From NCBI RefSeq assembly GCF_000424465.1, contig NZ_KE384199.1:40971-104970 (forward strand): a stretch of 64,000 nucleotides of DNA, given 5' to 3'. A program made the position numbers and the translations under genes. The notes beneath the pieces were generated by a model. It was not told the DNA's origin, did not search any database, and was given only the letters and a program-made list of their open reading frames with translations. This stretch comes from Butyrivibrio hungatei NK4A153. GTDB taxonomy: Bacteria; Bacillota; Clostridia; Lachnospirales; Lachnospiraceae. How positions within the stretch are numbered: the stretch's first letter is position 1; each line of letters opens with the position of its first letter. This document shows positions 18,469 through 27,150 of the stretch, piece by piece.

Positions 18469-19062
18469 TCAGTCTGATGAAGATGAACCTGAAGACGCAG
18501 CTTCTCTGTCTTTTATCATGTGCTGAAGAGTTACAAGGATCGCGATGACTATCTTTTCATGTTCTGTCTTGTATATATCTATGCAGTATTTGTCGTGAAT
18601 TGAGAACATCTTCTGGGAAATGACAGCGATTATCTCACCGTTTTCATCATATAATTCGAAGTTTAAGCCCAGAATGTTGCCCTTAAGCTGCCAACCGAGT
18701 CCGACAATGTTGGTAACGTCCTTGATTATGTGCATGAGCTCATTTGAAATCTCGAAAGATGCGCCGTTTGCCATATAGACATAGTGTCTCTCGTGAAGTG
18801 AAAAGAGCTTTCTTTCCACATGTGCGACCGGATTGCCGTAAGCATCGGTTATATCCGTTTTGTCATGAAGTGAAGGAAATTTGGTCGAAGCGTGATAAAT
18901 GACGTTTTCATAGCCGTCTGTGATATCAATAAGCTTGTGCAGCGTGAAAATCTTTGAAGTAGTAAATAAAGAAACTGCGGGAGTGCCAAAGCGCTCAAGG
19001 TTGTTGACGTTTGCCTGTTGTCCCGCTTCTCTGAATCTATGTATCTTAGAAAAAACACCCAT
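18469..19062 (-). CDS. LURP-one-related / tubby C-terminal-like protein
   Basis: The 197-residue protein looks like a LURP-one-related (LOR) domain of about 30-185, a 12-stranded barrel related to tubby C-terminal domains. Repeated strand patterns FTLHKLIDITD, FSLHERHYVY and FSIHDKYCIDI support this. Bacterial members have no firm function; phospholipid or membrane association is sometimes proposed. The tail is Ser-rich (SSGSSSSD). The gene stands alone, upstream of asnA with a 133-nt gap. Confidence 0.8.
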   Translation of the reverse strand: MGVFSKIHRFREAGQQANVNNLERFGTPAVSLFTTSKIFTLHKLIDITDGYENVIYHASTKFPSLHDKTDITDAYGNPVAHVERKLFSLHERHYVYMANGASFEISNELMHIIKDVTNIVGLGWQLKGNILGLNFELYDENGEIIAVISQKMFSIHDKYCIDIYKTEHEKIVIAILVTLQHMIKDREAASSGSSSSD

Positions 19063-19253
19063 AAGAATTGCCTCCGTTTTTAATCAATATCATAAGTATA
19101 ATATTAACACTGCATGCAGGTAAATTGAAAAAAGTTTATTGAGTGTATGGTATTCATTACTTATAATAGTTAGAAATGTTGATTGAAAGCGTTGCGTTGA
19201 CAATTAATTGATCAAAAGTCTGCAAGACACTGTACTAAGAAAAGAGGGCGGCT

Positions 19254-19673
19254 ATGGAAATCAGATTCTACGAAGAAAAACCGGACATTGAAACATACTA
19301 TGAGCTCAGGGCCTCGGTCGGCTGGGAGAACTTCTGTAAGGAGCAGTCAGAAAAAGCTTTGGCAAAAAGAGACTATTTTGTCCTTGCCAAAGATGGCGAA
19401 AAGGCAGTCGGTATGGGAAGCGTCGTAGGAGATGGCATGTACATGACCATAGTTGATGTGACTGTAAGACCTGAATATCAAGGTCGGAATATTGGGGCCG
19501 GTATAATAAATAAGCTTGTTTCACTTATTGAAAAGTCCGCTCCCAAGGGCGCAAGGCTCAGTATTCAGTTGATTGCCGCCAAGGGAAAAGAGGGCTTCTA
19601 TGAAAAGATGGGCTTCACTGCTCTTCCGTGCGAGAATTCCGGCCCGGCGCTGAGGAAGCTTATATATACGTGA
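19254..19673 (+). CDS. GNAT family N-acetyltransferase
   Basis: The 139-residue protein has a GNAT fold with the acetyl-CoA loop RPEYQGRNIGAGIINKL (about residues 80-96) and the C-terminal YEKMGFTALP. The substrate cannot be told from sequence. AAAGAGGGCGGCT precedes the ATG. Neighbours are unrelated small enzymes. Confidence 0.88.
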   Translation: MEIRFYEEKPDIETYYELRASVGWENFCKEQSEKALAKRDYFVLAKDGEKAVGMGSVVGDGMYMTIVDVTVRPEYQGRNIGAGIINKLVSLIEKSAPKGARLSIQLIAAKGKEGFYEKMGFTALPCENSGPALRKLIYT

Positions 19674-19732
19674 AAAGTCTATAGAAGTATTTTATAAGGT
19701 TTTATAAGGGGCAAGATACTTTTATTTAGAAT

Positions 19733-19776
19733 AAAGAATATGATATTCAATTTTAAAGAATATGATATTCAATTTT
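19733..19776. promoter_or_regulatory. Two tandem 22-bp repeats, each with a GAATAT/ATATTC dyad
   Basis: The 22-bp unit AAAGAATATGATATTCAATTTT occurs twice back to back (19733-19754 and 19755-19776). Each has the dyad GAATAT-G-ATATTC (19736-19748 and 19758-19770). The two-helical-turn spacing puts both dyads on the same DNA face, 25 nt upstream of the flavin reductase-like gene. A repressor or activator operator is the natural reading. Confidence 0.65.
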
Positions 19777-19801
19777 AAAGACGTAGTGATGGGAGGCTTG
19801 A

Positions 19802-20341
19802 ATGAAGGCGCTTATAATAAATTGCAGTCCTGTGAAAACAGGGGCTACGGCCACGATTGCAGGGATAGTATCTGCGGAGCTGGCCGATAGATATGAAGTA
19901 AAAGAGATATGTATAGATGATTACTCTTTTTCTTTTTGCAAAGGATGCAGAACCTGTCATACTACGGCAAAGTGCGTTATGGACGATGATGTGAATAAGA
20001 TAATGCAAGAGTTTGACAGCGCAGATGTTATTGTTTCCGTTTCGCCGTCCTATTGGGCTGACATTCCGGGAGAGTACAAGGCTTTCATCGACAGATGCAC
20101 GCCTTGGTGCAATACCCACGAGCCACATGCCAAGATCTCATCAGGTAAAAAGGGCTACAGCATCGCGCTCAGAACAGGCCCCGGAATGCACGAGTGCGAG
20201 AAAATTATCCAAAGCATCGAGCACTTCTACGGACATCTCGAGATTGAATCCTGCGGAAGTATAGGTTTGTGTTCTATAGAATATAAGGAAGACGTCGAGC
20301 CGAGGAAGCAGGAGATAGTTGAGTTCTGCAAGGGGATTTGA
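19802..20341 (+). CDS. Flavodoxin-like NADPH-dependent FMN reductase family protein
   Basis: A 179-residue protein with a flavodoxin-like fold. It opens with ALIINCSPVKTGATATIAG, the FMN phosphate-binding pattern, and has a Cys-containing motif CKGCRTCHTTAKCVMDDD (about residues 42-59) typical of the iron-sulfur flavoprotein-like subgroup, then VSVSPSYWADIPGEYKAFIDR. It likely reduces flavin or quinone-like or xenobiotic substrates. GGGAGG precedes the ATG. The two tandem dyads just upstream suggest its own regulation. Confidence 0.85.
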   Translation: MKALIINCSPVKTGATATIAGIVSAELADRYEVKEICIDDYSFSFCKGCRTCHTTAKCVMDDDVNKIMQEFDSADVIVSVSPSYWADIPGEYKAFIDRCTPWCNTHEPHAKISSGKKGYSIALRTGPGMHECEKIIQSIEHFYGHLEIESCGSIGLCSIEYKEDVEPRKQEIVEFCKGI

Positions 20342-20350
20342 GCGATTTTT

Positions 20351-20830
20351 ATGATAAGAAGAGCAAAGGAACAAGATATATCAAGAATAGCGGAGATACT
20401 CGTATTTGTGAAAAGAATGAAGTATAGAACAATCTTTCACAATGATGAGTTTTCTTTTGGTGAACTGCAAGTACTGGATGTGGCTAAGCAGTACATGGAG
20501 TGCTGTGAAAGCAATGATTCTGACAGCCAACCGGCAAGAATATTAGATAATATTTGGGTTTACGACGACGGAATAGTTAAAGGCCTCATCCACGTTGAGG
20601 GCAGTGAGGTTGTCGAACTCTATGTGGATTATTTCTTCTGGGGACAGGGCGTTGGTTCTGCTTTGTTAAAATTTGCGATTAAAGAATTTAGCGTAGACAG
20701 GCTTTGGGTACTTGAGAAGAATATGGATGCCATAGATTTCTACAAAGCTTACGGCTTTATTGAAAGCGGTAAGAAGCAGTTTGTTGAAGGAACTGAAGAG
20801 ATTGAGATTTTGCTCGTCAGGGAAGTTTGA
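20351..20830 (+). CDS. GNAT family N-acetyltransferase
   Basis: The 159-residue protein shows a GNAT core: ELYVDYFFWGQGVGSALLKFAI (about residues 97-118) binds acetyl-CoA, and NMDAIDFYKAYGFIESG follows. It starts 9 nt after the flavodoxin-like gene and is probably cotranscribed. The substrate is unknown. Confidence 0.88.
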   Translation: MIRRAKEQDISRIAEILVFVKRMKYRTIFHNDEFSFGELQVLDVAKQYMECCESNDSDSQPARILDNIWVYDDGIVKGLIHVEGSEVVELYVDYFFWGQGVGSALLKFAIKEFSVDRLWVLEKNMDAIDFYKAYGFIESGKKQFVEGTEEIEILLVREV

Positions 20831-20951
20831 GAGCTTTGTGTAGATTGTTGATGTGACTATAATGAAGAATATAAGGCATATAGCGAAGCATGCGGTATCA
20901 TATGGCAACAGAACTAGTCATTGTTGCAGATAAGTTACGAGGAAAAAGGCT

Positions 20952-21488
20952 TTGAATATTTTGATAATCAGGCATGGGACAGTTGATTATAATATAAGAA
21001 AATGGAGCAATTCGGAAGAAGTTAATCATGATTTTGAGGCGTACAATCATGCTCCTATAATTTCTGCAAAATATGATGTTCCGCAAAGGGATTATAAGAC
21101 ATATTATGTCAGTTCTTTACCAAGAACACTGGAAACGGCAAAAGCTGTGTTTGGAGAGCGGGAGTATATCGCTACAGATCTTATAGACGAAGTTCCTATA
21201 TCCGCGAGTATAAGCACGAAATTAAAGATGCCTTTTGCATTTTGGAGTATTTCATGCCGTTTGCAATGGCTGTTTAACAGTAAAAGGCAGAAAGAAAGCC
21301 AAAAAGATACTATAATCAGAGCAGAGAAGTTTGTAGATGGCCTTATTGCAAAAAATGAAGACTGCGCAGTGGTTACACACGGTTTTTTTATGATTACTCT
21401 TTTGAAAGTAATGAAGAATAAGGGCTCTGTGGTTGCCGGAAAAACTTTAGGTTTTTCAAATGGTGAGTTTGTAGAAGCGAAATTATGA
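20952..21488 (+). CDS. Histidine phosphatase family protein
   Basis: This 178-residue protein belongs to the phosphoglycerate mutase-like superfamily: IIRHGT at the N terminus (RHG), SSLPRTLETAKAVF, the acidic EVP, and VVTHGFF near the C terminus. It probably acts as a small-molecule or protein phosphatase. Start is TTG with ACGAGGAAAAAGG upstream. The 52-bp repeat array begins right after its stop. Confidence 0.85.
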   Translation: MNILIIRHGTVDYNIRKWSNSEEVNHDFEAYNHAPIISAKYDVPQRDYKTYYVSSLPRTLETAKAVFGEREYIATDLIDEVPISASISTKLKMPFAFWSISCRLQWLFNSKRQKESQKDTIIRAEKFVDGLIAKNEDCAVVTHGFFMITLLKVMKNKGSVVAGKTLGFSNGEFVEAKL

Positions 21489-21489
21489 A

Positions 21490-21772
21490 TTTGCAGAGAG
21501 TGTTATGCAGGAGCACAGTACAGAATTACCGGAAGATAGCTGTACGGTGTGAAAAACAAGAATGCCACCGCACGGAATAGCTGAAAAGAAGATGTACGGT
21601 GTGAAAAACAAGAATGCCACCGCACGGAATAGCTGAAAAGAAGATGTACGGTGTGAAAAGCAAAAATCGCACCGTACATAATAGCTGGAATGAAACCCTA
21701 CGGTGCAAAAGCCAAAAATCGTACCGTACAGGATAGCTACAATAAAATCATACGGTGCAAAAAGTCATAAAC
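21490..21772. repeat. 52-bp tandem repeat, locus 2 (about six units)
   Basis: Units start at 21542, 21594, 21646, 21698 and 21750, all exactly 52 nt apart. A degenerate unit in the same register begins at 21490, recognisable by GCACAGTAC at 21513. Each unit has (C/G)TACGGTG(T/C) followed about 14 nt later by CACCG(C/T)AC, so each can form a 9-bp hairpin. Units two and three are nearly identical; the others are diverged. The array fills the gap between the phosphatase gene and hflX (21489-21806). Confidence 0.9.
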
Positions 21773-21806
21773 AACAAAAAGGCGCAACAGCAAGGAACAA
21801 TAAAAC

Positions 21807-23138
21807 ATGAAAAACGAATTATATGAAAACACCCAAAAAATAGATACCGTAAGAGCCATCCTGGTGGGGCTCAACACGGGCAGGAGCGATGATGAGTTTG
21901 AGCGCTCGATGGATGAGCTGAAAGAGCTGACGAAGGCTATAGACATTGAGGTTGCATCGACGGTGACTCAGGCGCTCAATGCTCCGGATAAAGGTACATA
22001 TATAGGAAGCGGCAAGGTGCAGGAGATTGCGGCAGCGCTTGATGTGCTGGATGCAAGCATTATTATCTTCAACGATTCGCTTTCACCCATGCAGGTAAGG
22101 AATCTTGAGAAGATACTTGATACGGAAGTTATCGACAGGACGGGACTTATCTTGCAGATCTTTGCAAAGAGAGCGGGAACAAGGGAAGCAAGGCTCCAGG
22201 TTGAGTCGGCGCAGCTTCAGTACATGCTCCCAAGGCTTGTCGGAATGGGGAAGACTCTTTCAAGACAGGGCGGCGGAAGCGGAAGACTTTCAAATAAGGG
22301 ATCCGGCGAGAAGCAACTTGAGCTTGACAGAAGACGTATAGAACACAGAATAAGTGAACTCTCAAACGAACTCAAAAATCTTGAAAAAGAAAGAACGACT
22401 CAGAGGAACAGAAGACTTAGATCAAATATTGCACGTGTCGCGCTTGTCGGTTATACAAATGCAGGTAAATCAACGGTTATGAATAACTTGCTTCGCTTGT
22501 ATGGCGCGGAGAGCGCAGATGACAAAACTGTCCTTGAAAAAGATATGCTGTTTGCGACACTTGACACAACTGTCAGAAAGATAACTCCTACAGGAAGAAG
22601 ACCATTTTTGCTTTCCGATACGGTAGGTTTTATAAGCGAACTTCCGCACGCACTTGTCAAAGCATTTCGGTCAACGCTCGAAGAAGCAAAGTACGCAGAC
22701 GTTTTGTTGGAAGTGATTGATTTTTCGGATCCCGAATACAGATTCCATATGGAAATAACAGAGAAAACTCTTGCTGAGATTGGCGCAGGAGATATTCCTA
22801 TAATATATGTATTTAATAAGTCCGATCTTGTTCAGAGAGAACAGGAGGAGAACGGACGCCTTATTATGGAGATTCCGAAGGCTTCGGGCGACAGAATCTA
22901 TATCTGTGCAAAAGATGACGTTTCTCTTGATGAACTTATCGCAGCAATAGAGAGAAAGTTAAGCGAAGGTGAGAAGGAATGCGAGCTTCTTCTTCCGTAT
23001 ACAGAGGGAAGCATAGTGAATATCCTTGAAAACAGAGGTGTTGTGAAAGAGACGAAATATGAAACCTCCGGAATTCGCATTAAAGCGATGCTTCAAAGGG
23101 CTGATATTTCACAGTATAGTGAGTTTATAGTGAGTTGA
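21807..23138 (+). CDS. hflX: GTPase HflX
   Basis: The 443-residue protein has the HflX N-terminal domain (about 1-190, including GSGKVQEI and the glycine-rich QGGGSGRLSNKGSGEKQLE) and a G domain with ALVGYTNAGKSTVMN (about 212-226), DTVGFISELP and FNKSDL. HflX binds 50S or 70S ribosomes and splits stalled ribosomes under stress. The 52-bp repeat array lies in its upstream region. Confidence 0.96.
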   Translation: MKNELYENTQKIDTVRAILVGLNTGRSDDEFERSMDELKELTKAIDIEVASTVTQALNAPDKGTYIGSGKVQEIAAALDVLDASIIIFNDSLSPMQVRNLEKILDTEVIDRTGLILQIFAKRAGTREARLQVESAQLQYMLPRLVGMGKTLSRQGGGSGRLSNKGSGEKQLELDRRRIEHRISELSNELKNLEKERTTQRNRRLRSNIARVALVGYTNAGKSTVMNNLLRLYGAESADDKTVLEKDMLFATLDTTVRKITPTGRRPFLLSDTVGFISELPHALVKAFRSTLEEAKYADVLLEVIDFSDPEYRFHMEITEKTLAEIGAGDIPIIYVFNKSDLVQREQEENGRLIMEIPKASGDRIYICAKDDVSLDELIAAIERKLSEGEKECELLLPYTEGSIVNILENRGVVKETKYETSGIRIKAMLQRADISQYSEFIVS

Positions 23139-23175
23139 TTAAATGAATCGGAATATTATTACATAGAGCATAATA

Positions 23176-23214
23176 AAGAAGATCATCAGACGGAAATGGT
23201 TCGATGATCTTCTT
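23176..23214. terminator. Bidirectional terminator between hflX and thiT
   Basis: The stem AAGAAGATCATC (23176-23187) / GATGATCTTCTT (23203-23214) is perfect over 12 bp with a 15-nt loop, followed by TTTATCT on the plus strand. It serves hflX (+) and possibly thiT (-). Confidence 0.8.
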
Positions 23215-23258
23215 TTATCTGTTGGAAAATGTTCTTTTATTTCTTGATGTAGCTTCGA

Positions 23259-23960
23259 TTAACCAAGCTGGACGGCCTTTCTGATATCTTTTTCGTTTGC
23301 TTCCATCTTGATACGCTTGAGAGTGCTCTTAACAACGGGAATACACAGGATAATTACAGTAATGATACATTCAGGTACGATGTATGTTGCGTTGTAAGTG
23401 ATGCTGTAAACAATCGGTGATGTTCCTTCGGGTGCGTAGTAAGCAAAGAATATTACGCCTGATAATACTGCAAAGAAGTAACGACCGAGAACTCCGGTGA
23501 TATAACCTTTTATCATGCCGTATTTCTTTTCATAGAATAATCCGCCAAGGCCAAGTGCGCCGAAGGCGAGGATATAGTCACAAAAAAGCTGTGGAATACT
23601 TACTATATAAGGGTCTTCAATGAGCTGCAAAAGCCCGTAAGCAATACCTGAAGCTATGCTGACTCTGGGACCGTAAATATATCCGATATATGTGACGAAA
23701 AACATGCTGAAAAGTGTTATTGAGCCGCCCATCGGGAGCTTTGCAAATTTGAAGTGAGAAAGAACGAATGCAAGAGCAAGGCAAAGTCCGGATACCGTGA
23801 TCTGCTTGATGCTGAGTTTTCCCTTGCCGTCCTTATTTACGAAGAAGCTCATTATTGCAAGTGCAGCAAGTATCATAAATACCAGACCTACATATCCCAT
23901 GGGAGTTAAATTGTATACCACGCCCTCATCAGATGAGATTTCTTCAAGAAAAAGATTCAT
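23259..23960 (-). CDS. thiT: Energy-coupled thiamine transporter S component ThiT
   Basis: From ATG 23960 (preceded by AAGGAGGAAAAAA) the protein has 233 residues with about six membrane segments. The region KLPMGGSITLFSMFFVTYIGYIYGP matches the ThiT/YuaJ signature around the thiamine-binding loop. ThiT captures thiamine and uses the shared ECF energising module. A longer frame to 23984 is less likely. I see no TPP riboswitch in the 5' region. Confidence 0.85.
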   Translation of the reverse strand: MNLFLEEISSDEGVVYNLTPMGYVGLVFMILAALAIMSFFVNKDGKGKLSIKQITVSGLCLALAFVLSHFKFAKLPMGGSITLFSMFFVTYIGYIYGPRVSIASGIAYGLLQLIEDPYIVSIPQLFCDYILAFGALGLGGLFYEKKYGMIKGYITGVLGRYFFAVLSGVIFFAYYAPEGTSPIVYSITYNATYIVPECIITVIILCIPVVKSTLKRIKMEANEKDIRKAVQLG

Positions 23961-24250
23961 TGCTTTTTTCCTCCTTAATGGCAAGCCACATTGAAAAAAT
24001 GTAGTCTTATATTCAAGTTATGATTTTATATCAATTAAACTATCAGTATTGCGATTTGTCAATGTTTTCGGGCATTTGTTCAATATTTTACATTGGGAAA
24101 AGAAATCCGGGTAATAATAAAGACATAAATTCTCCGCAATTTTTTCACAGTATTTTAACAAATTTCCATTTACATTTCCTTTCAGAGCATGTATATTTTT
24201 ATAGGTTAAATTTAAGTAGTGCAAGTGGTACAGAAAGGAAGTAACATTTG

Positions 24251-24487
24251 ATGTTAGGATGTATTAAGAGAAACATTATGTTGAGCCCTAATCAGGTACA
24301 GGACTTCGTCAATGCCGCAACTAAGTGTGACTTCGATGTAGATATATATTATAACAGATATGTTGTGGATGCTAAGTCGATCCTCGGAGTATTTGGACTT
24401 GATCTTTCACAGACTCTTACAGTAGAGTATCGCGGATACAACAGCGATTTTGAGAATTTTTTACAGAAATTGGCAATTGCCAGCTAA
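24251..24487 (+). CDS. HPr-like protein lacking the catalytic histidine
   Basis: This 78-residue protein aligns with HPr over its length: VDAKSILGVFGLDLSQTLTV matches the regulatory-serine segment of HPr (KSIMGV...). At the phosphorylatable His position of the family's LHARPA motif it has MLSPNQV, with no histidine. It therefore cannot act as a normal PTS phosphocarrier but may keep Ser regulation, as in Crh. It stands alone after AAAGGAAG. The missing His was inferred by eye alignment. Confidence 0.7.
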   Translation: MLGCIKRNIMLSPNQVQDFVNAATKCDFDVDIYYNRYVVDAKSILGVFGLDLSQTLTVEYRGYNSDFENFLQKLAIAS

Positions 24488-24597
24488 TTGAATGAAACGT
24501 TCATCATTTGATTAATTTTGAACGATTCAGTATACTTATCATGAGAGGTTGAGTAATACCTTTCAAATAAGAAAATAATTGTTCATTGTGGTAGTAA

Positions 24598-24632
24598 AGC
24601 TCTCCATGGTATAAAATATGCCATGGGGAGTT
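24598..24632 (+). promoter_or_regulatory. Hairpin overlapping the ribosome-binding site of the nuclease-helicase gene
   Basis: Bases 24598-24609 pair with 24621-24632 over 12 bp with two G.T pairs and an 11-nt loop. The 3' arm contains GGGGAG, which I take as the Shine-Dalgarno sequence for ATG 24641. Four T's are in or after the stem, so it may act as a weak terminator, or it may occlude ribosome entry. Confidence 0.5.
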
Positions 24633-24640
24633 TTACTATT

Positions 24641-27106
24641 ATGGAAAACTATTCGATAGAAATTTCAGTCCGCAGGCTTGTTGAGTTTGTACTGCGAAGC
24701 GGAAGCATAGACAACAGAATACATCAGGTTTCCGCCGACGCGATGCAGGAAGGCAGCAGAATACATCGCATGATACAAAAGAGCATGGGACCTGATTATC
24801 ATGCCGAAGTGCCGCTCAAGTATACGTATAACACGGGCAGATACGACCTTGTTATAGAAGGCCGTGCCGACGGTATTTTGGATAAATTCTTTAATGAAAC
24901 TTCATACGATGCTCAGGAATCTCTTTTTGAGGCCGGAAAAGAGCTCCCTCTCGTTGATGAGATTAAGGGAACGTACAGAGACCTTAATAAGATGAAAGAG
25001 CCGGTTGAAGTCCATCTTGCGCAGGCGAAGTGTTACGCCGCGATCTATTTGGGGCAAAAGAACTGTCCCGGAATCAAAGTCAGAATGAGTTATTGTAACA
25101 TGGATACTGAAGAAATGAAGTATTTTGACTTCAAGTACTCATCTGAAGAAATAACAGCATGGTTTGAAAATCTTATAAAAAAATATTTGAAGTGGTCAGA
25201 CTTTGAGTTTGAGTGGAACGAGATAAGAACAAAGTCTATAAAGGCTGTGCAGTTTCCTTTTTCGTACAGAGATGGTCAAAAAGAGCTTGCCGCCGGCGTT
25301 TACAGGACTATTGTCCATGGAAAAAAGCTTTTTCTTGAGGCACCTACGGGAACGGGCAAGACGATCACGACTGTTTTTCCCACTGTTAAGGCAATGGGAG
25401 AGGGGAAAACGTCCAAGATCTTCTATCTGACAGCCAAGACGATAACAAGGACCGTTGCGGAAGACGCTTACAATACACTGAGAGAGTCACAGAATCTTAA
25501 GTTTAAGACCGTGACTATAACGGCGAGAGATAAGATCTGCTTCTTGGAAGAAGATAAAAGAGAATGCAATCCCGAGGCCTGTCCGTATGCAAACGGCCAT
25601 TATGACAGGATAAACGATGCGATATACGACCTTTTGACGAACGAGGACTCTTTTGACAGGGAAAAGATAGTAAAGTATGCGGAGAAACACAAAGTATGCC
25701 CGTTTGAGATGTCGCTGGACATGAGCCTTTGGGCTGATGGCGTTATCTGCGACTATAACTATGTTTTCGACCCTTTCGTGTATCTTCGCAGATTTTTTGC
25801 TGACGGAGTTAAATCTGATTACGTATTCTTGGTCGATGAGACGCACAATCTTCTGGACAGGGGAAGGGACATGTACAGTGCGGCTCTTCGCAAAGAGAGC
25901 TTCTTGGAATTAAAGAGCACGATAAAGGAGTTTCATCCCAGAATCGCGGGACATCTTGATAAGTGCAACAAGGAACTTTTGGAGCTAAAAAGAAATTGCG
26001 ACGGTTGTACTGTTATAGACAGCATAGAAAAGTTTGTAAATGCCTTAAACCGCTTGTTGGGAATATTGTCGGAGTATCTTGAGGAACACACGACAGGCCC
26101 TTGCAGAGACGAGCTCTTGCTGTTTTATTTTGATATTTCAAGATTTCTTACAATATATGACAAGGTAGACGATCATTATGTGATTTACAGCGAATTTGCG
26201 GAGGACGGAAGCTTTATACTGAGGCTTTCATGTGTCGATCCTTCCTTGAACCTTGCTGAATGTATGGGGCGTGGACGTTCGTCGATTCTCTTTTCCGCGA
26301 CACTTCTTCCCATACAGTATTACAAGAAGCTGCTCGGAGGAACGGACGAGGATTTCGAGATCTACGCAAAATCCGTATTTGATCCAAACAGACTTGGAGT
26401 TTTTGTGGGAAGGGATGTGACCAGCAGGTATTCAAAGCGAAGCAGCGAGCAGTACTACAATATCGCTTCATATATCCACAATATTGTTGATGCAAGGGGC
26501 GGGAATTACCTTATATTTTTCCCTTCACACAGTTTTTTGGATGAGGTTTACGACATTTATGAAAGAGAGTTCTGCAATAGCGAAGCAACTGAGCTTCTGG
26601 TTCAAAAAAGCTATATGACGGAGGAAGCCAGAGAGTCATTCCTTGACAGATTCTCAGAGGGAAACAATGTCGATCTTAATGAATACATACACATGGACAT
26701 AGAGGTTGAGGAAGACAGGAATATTCTTGGATTTTGTGTTATGGGCGGAATATTCAGCGAAGGAATCGACCTTAAGAATGACAGCCTTATAGGAGTAATA
26801 GTTGTCGGAACGGGAATACCGCTTGTTTGCAATGAGCGCGAGATACTGCGTAATTACTTTGAGGAAAAGGGCGTTGACGGATTTGATTATGCCTACAGAT
26901 ATCCCGGAATGAACAAAGTTCTTCAGGCTGCCGGAAGAGTTATAAGAACGGAAGAAGACAAGGGAGTAGTGGCTCTTCTTGATGACAGATTCACGCAAGC
27001 CGGATACAGAGCGCTTTTCCCGAGAGAGTGGATAAAAATGAAGGCTGTTTTGACTACTACGGTCAAAGAGGCGATATCACAGTTTTGGAGCGGGTTTGAT
27101 GATTAA
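24641..27106 (+). CDS. PD-(D/E)XK nuclease fused to an XPD/DinG-type Fe-S helicase
   Basis: The protein has 821 residues. An N-terminal nuclease-like domain (about 1-200) has EGSRIHRMI, GRADGILD, VDEIKGTY and QAKCYAAIY, consistent with a RecB-like fold. The helicase follows: APTGTGKTITTVFPTVKAMG (Walker A about 235), four cysteines in CFLEEDKRECNPEACPYANG ... KVCPFE for a 4Fe-4S cluster, VDETHNLLDRG (DEAH), and a C-terminal QAAGRVIRTEEDKG. It is a 5'-3' DNA helicase/nuclease for repair or recombination. Start 24641 is chosen for GGGGAG 10 nt upstream. Confidence 0.88.
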   Translation: MENYSIEISVRRLVEFVLRSGSIDNRIHQVSADAMQEGSRIHRMIQKSMGPDYHAEVPLKYTYNTGRYDLVIEGRADGILDKFFNETSYDAQESLFEAGKELPLVDEIKGTYRDLNKMKEPVEVHLAQAKCYAAIYLGQKNCPGIKVRMSYCNMDTEEMKYFDFKYSSEEITAWFENLIKKYLKWSDFEFEWNEIRTKSIKAVQFPFSYRDGQKELAAGVYRTIVHGKKLFLEAPTGTGKTITTVFPTVKAMGEGKTSKIFYLTAKTITRTVAEDAYNTLRESQNLKFKTVTITARDKICFLEEDKRECNPEACPYANGHYDRINDAIYDLLTNEDSFDREKIVKYAEKHKVCPFEMSLDMSLWADGVICDYNYVFDPFVYLRRFFADGVKSDYVFLVDETHNLLDRGRDMYSAALRKESFLELKSTIKEFHPRIAGHLDKCNKELLELKRNCDGCTVIDSIEKFVNALNRLLGILSEYLEEHTTGPCRDELLLFYFDISRFLTIYDKVDDHYVIYSEFAEDGSFILRLSCVDPSLNLAECMGRGRSSILFSATLLPIQYYKKLLGGTDEDFEIYAKSVFDPNRLGVFVGRDVTSRYSKRSSEQYYNIASYIHNIVDARGGNYLIFFPSHSFLDEVYDIYEREFCNSEATELLVQKSYMTEEARESFLDRFSEGNNVDLNEYIHMDIEVEEDRNILGFCVMGGIFSEGIDLKNDSLIGVIVVGTGIPLVCNEREILRNYFEEKGVDGFDYAYRYPGMNKVLQAAGRVIRTEEDKGVVALLDDRFTQAGYRALFPREWIKMKAVLTTTVKEAISQFWSGFDD

Positions 27107-27150
27107 AAAGAGCTGATATTGACGTTATATTGGTGGAAAATGAAGTAGTA

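Noticed and set aside
23961..24250. TPP riboswitch upstream of thiT
   Set aside because: I looked on the minus strand for the CTGAGA and ACC(C/T)TGAACCTGATCTGG-type core; neither is present.
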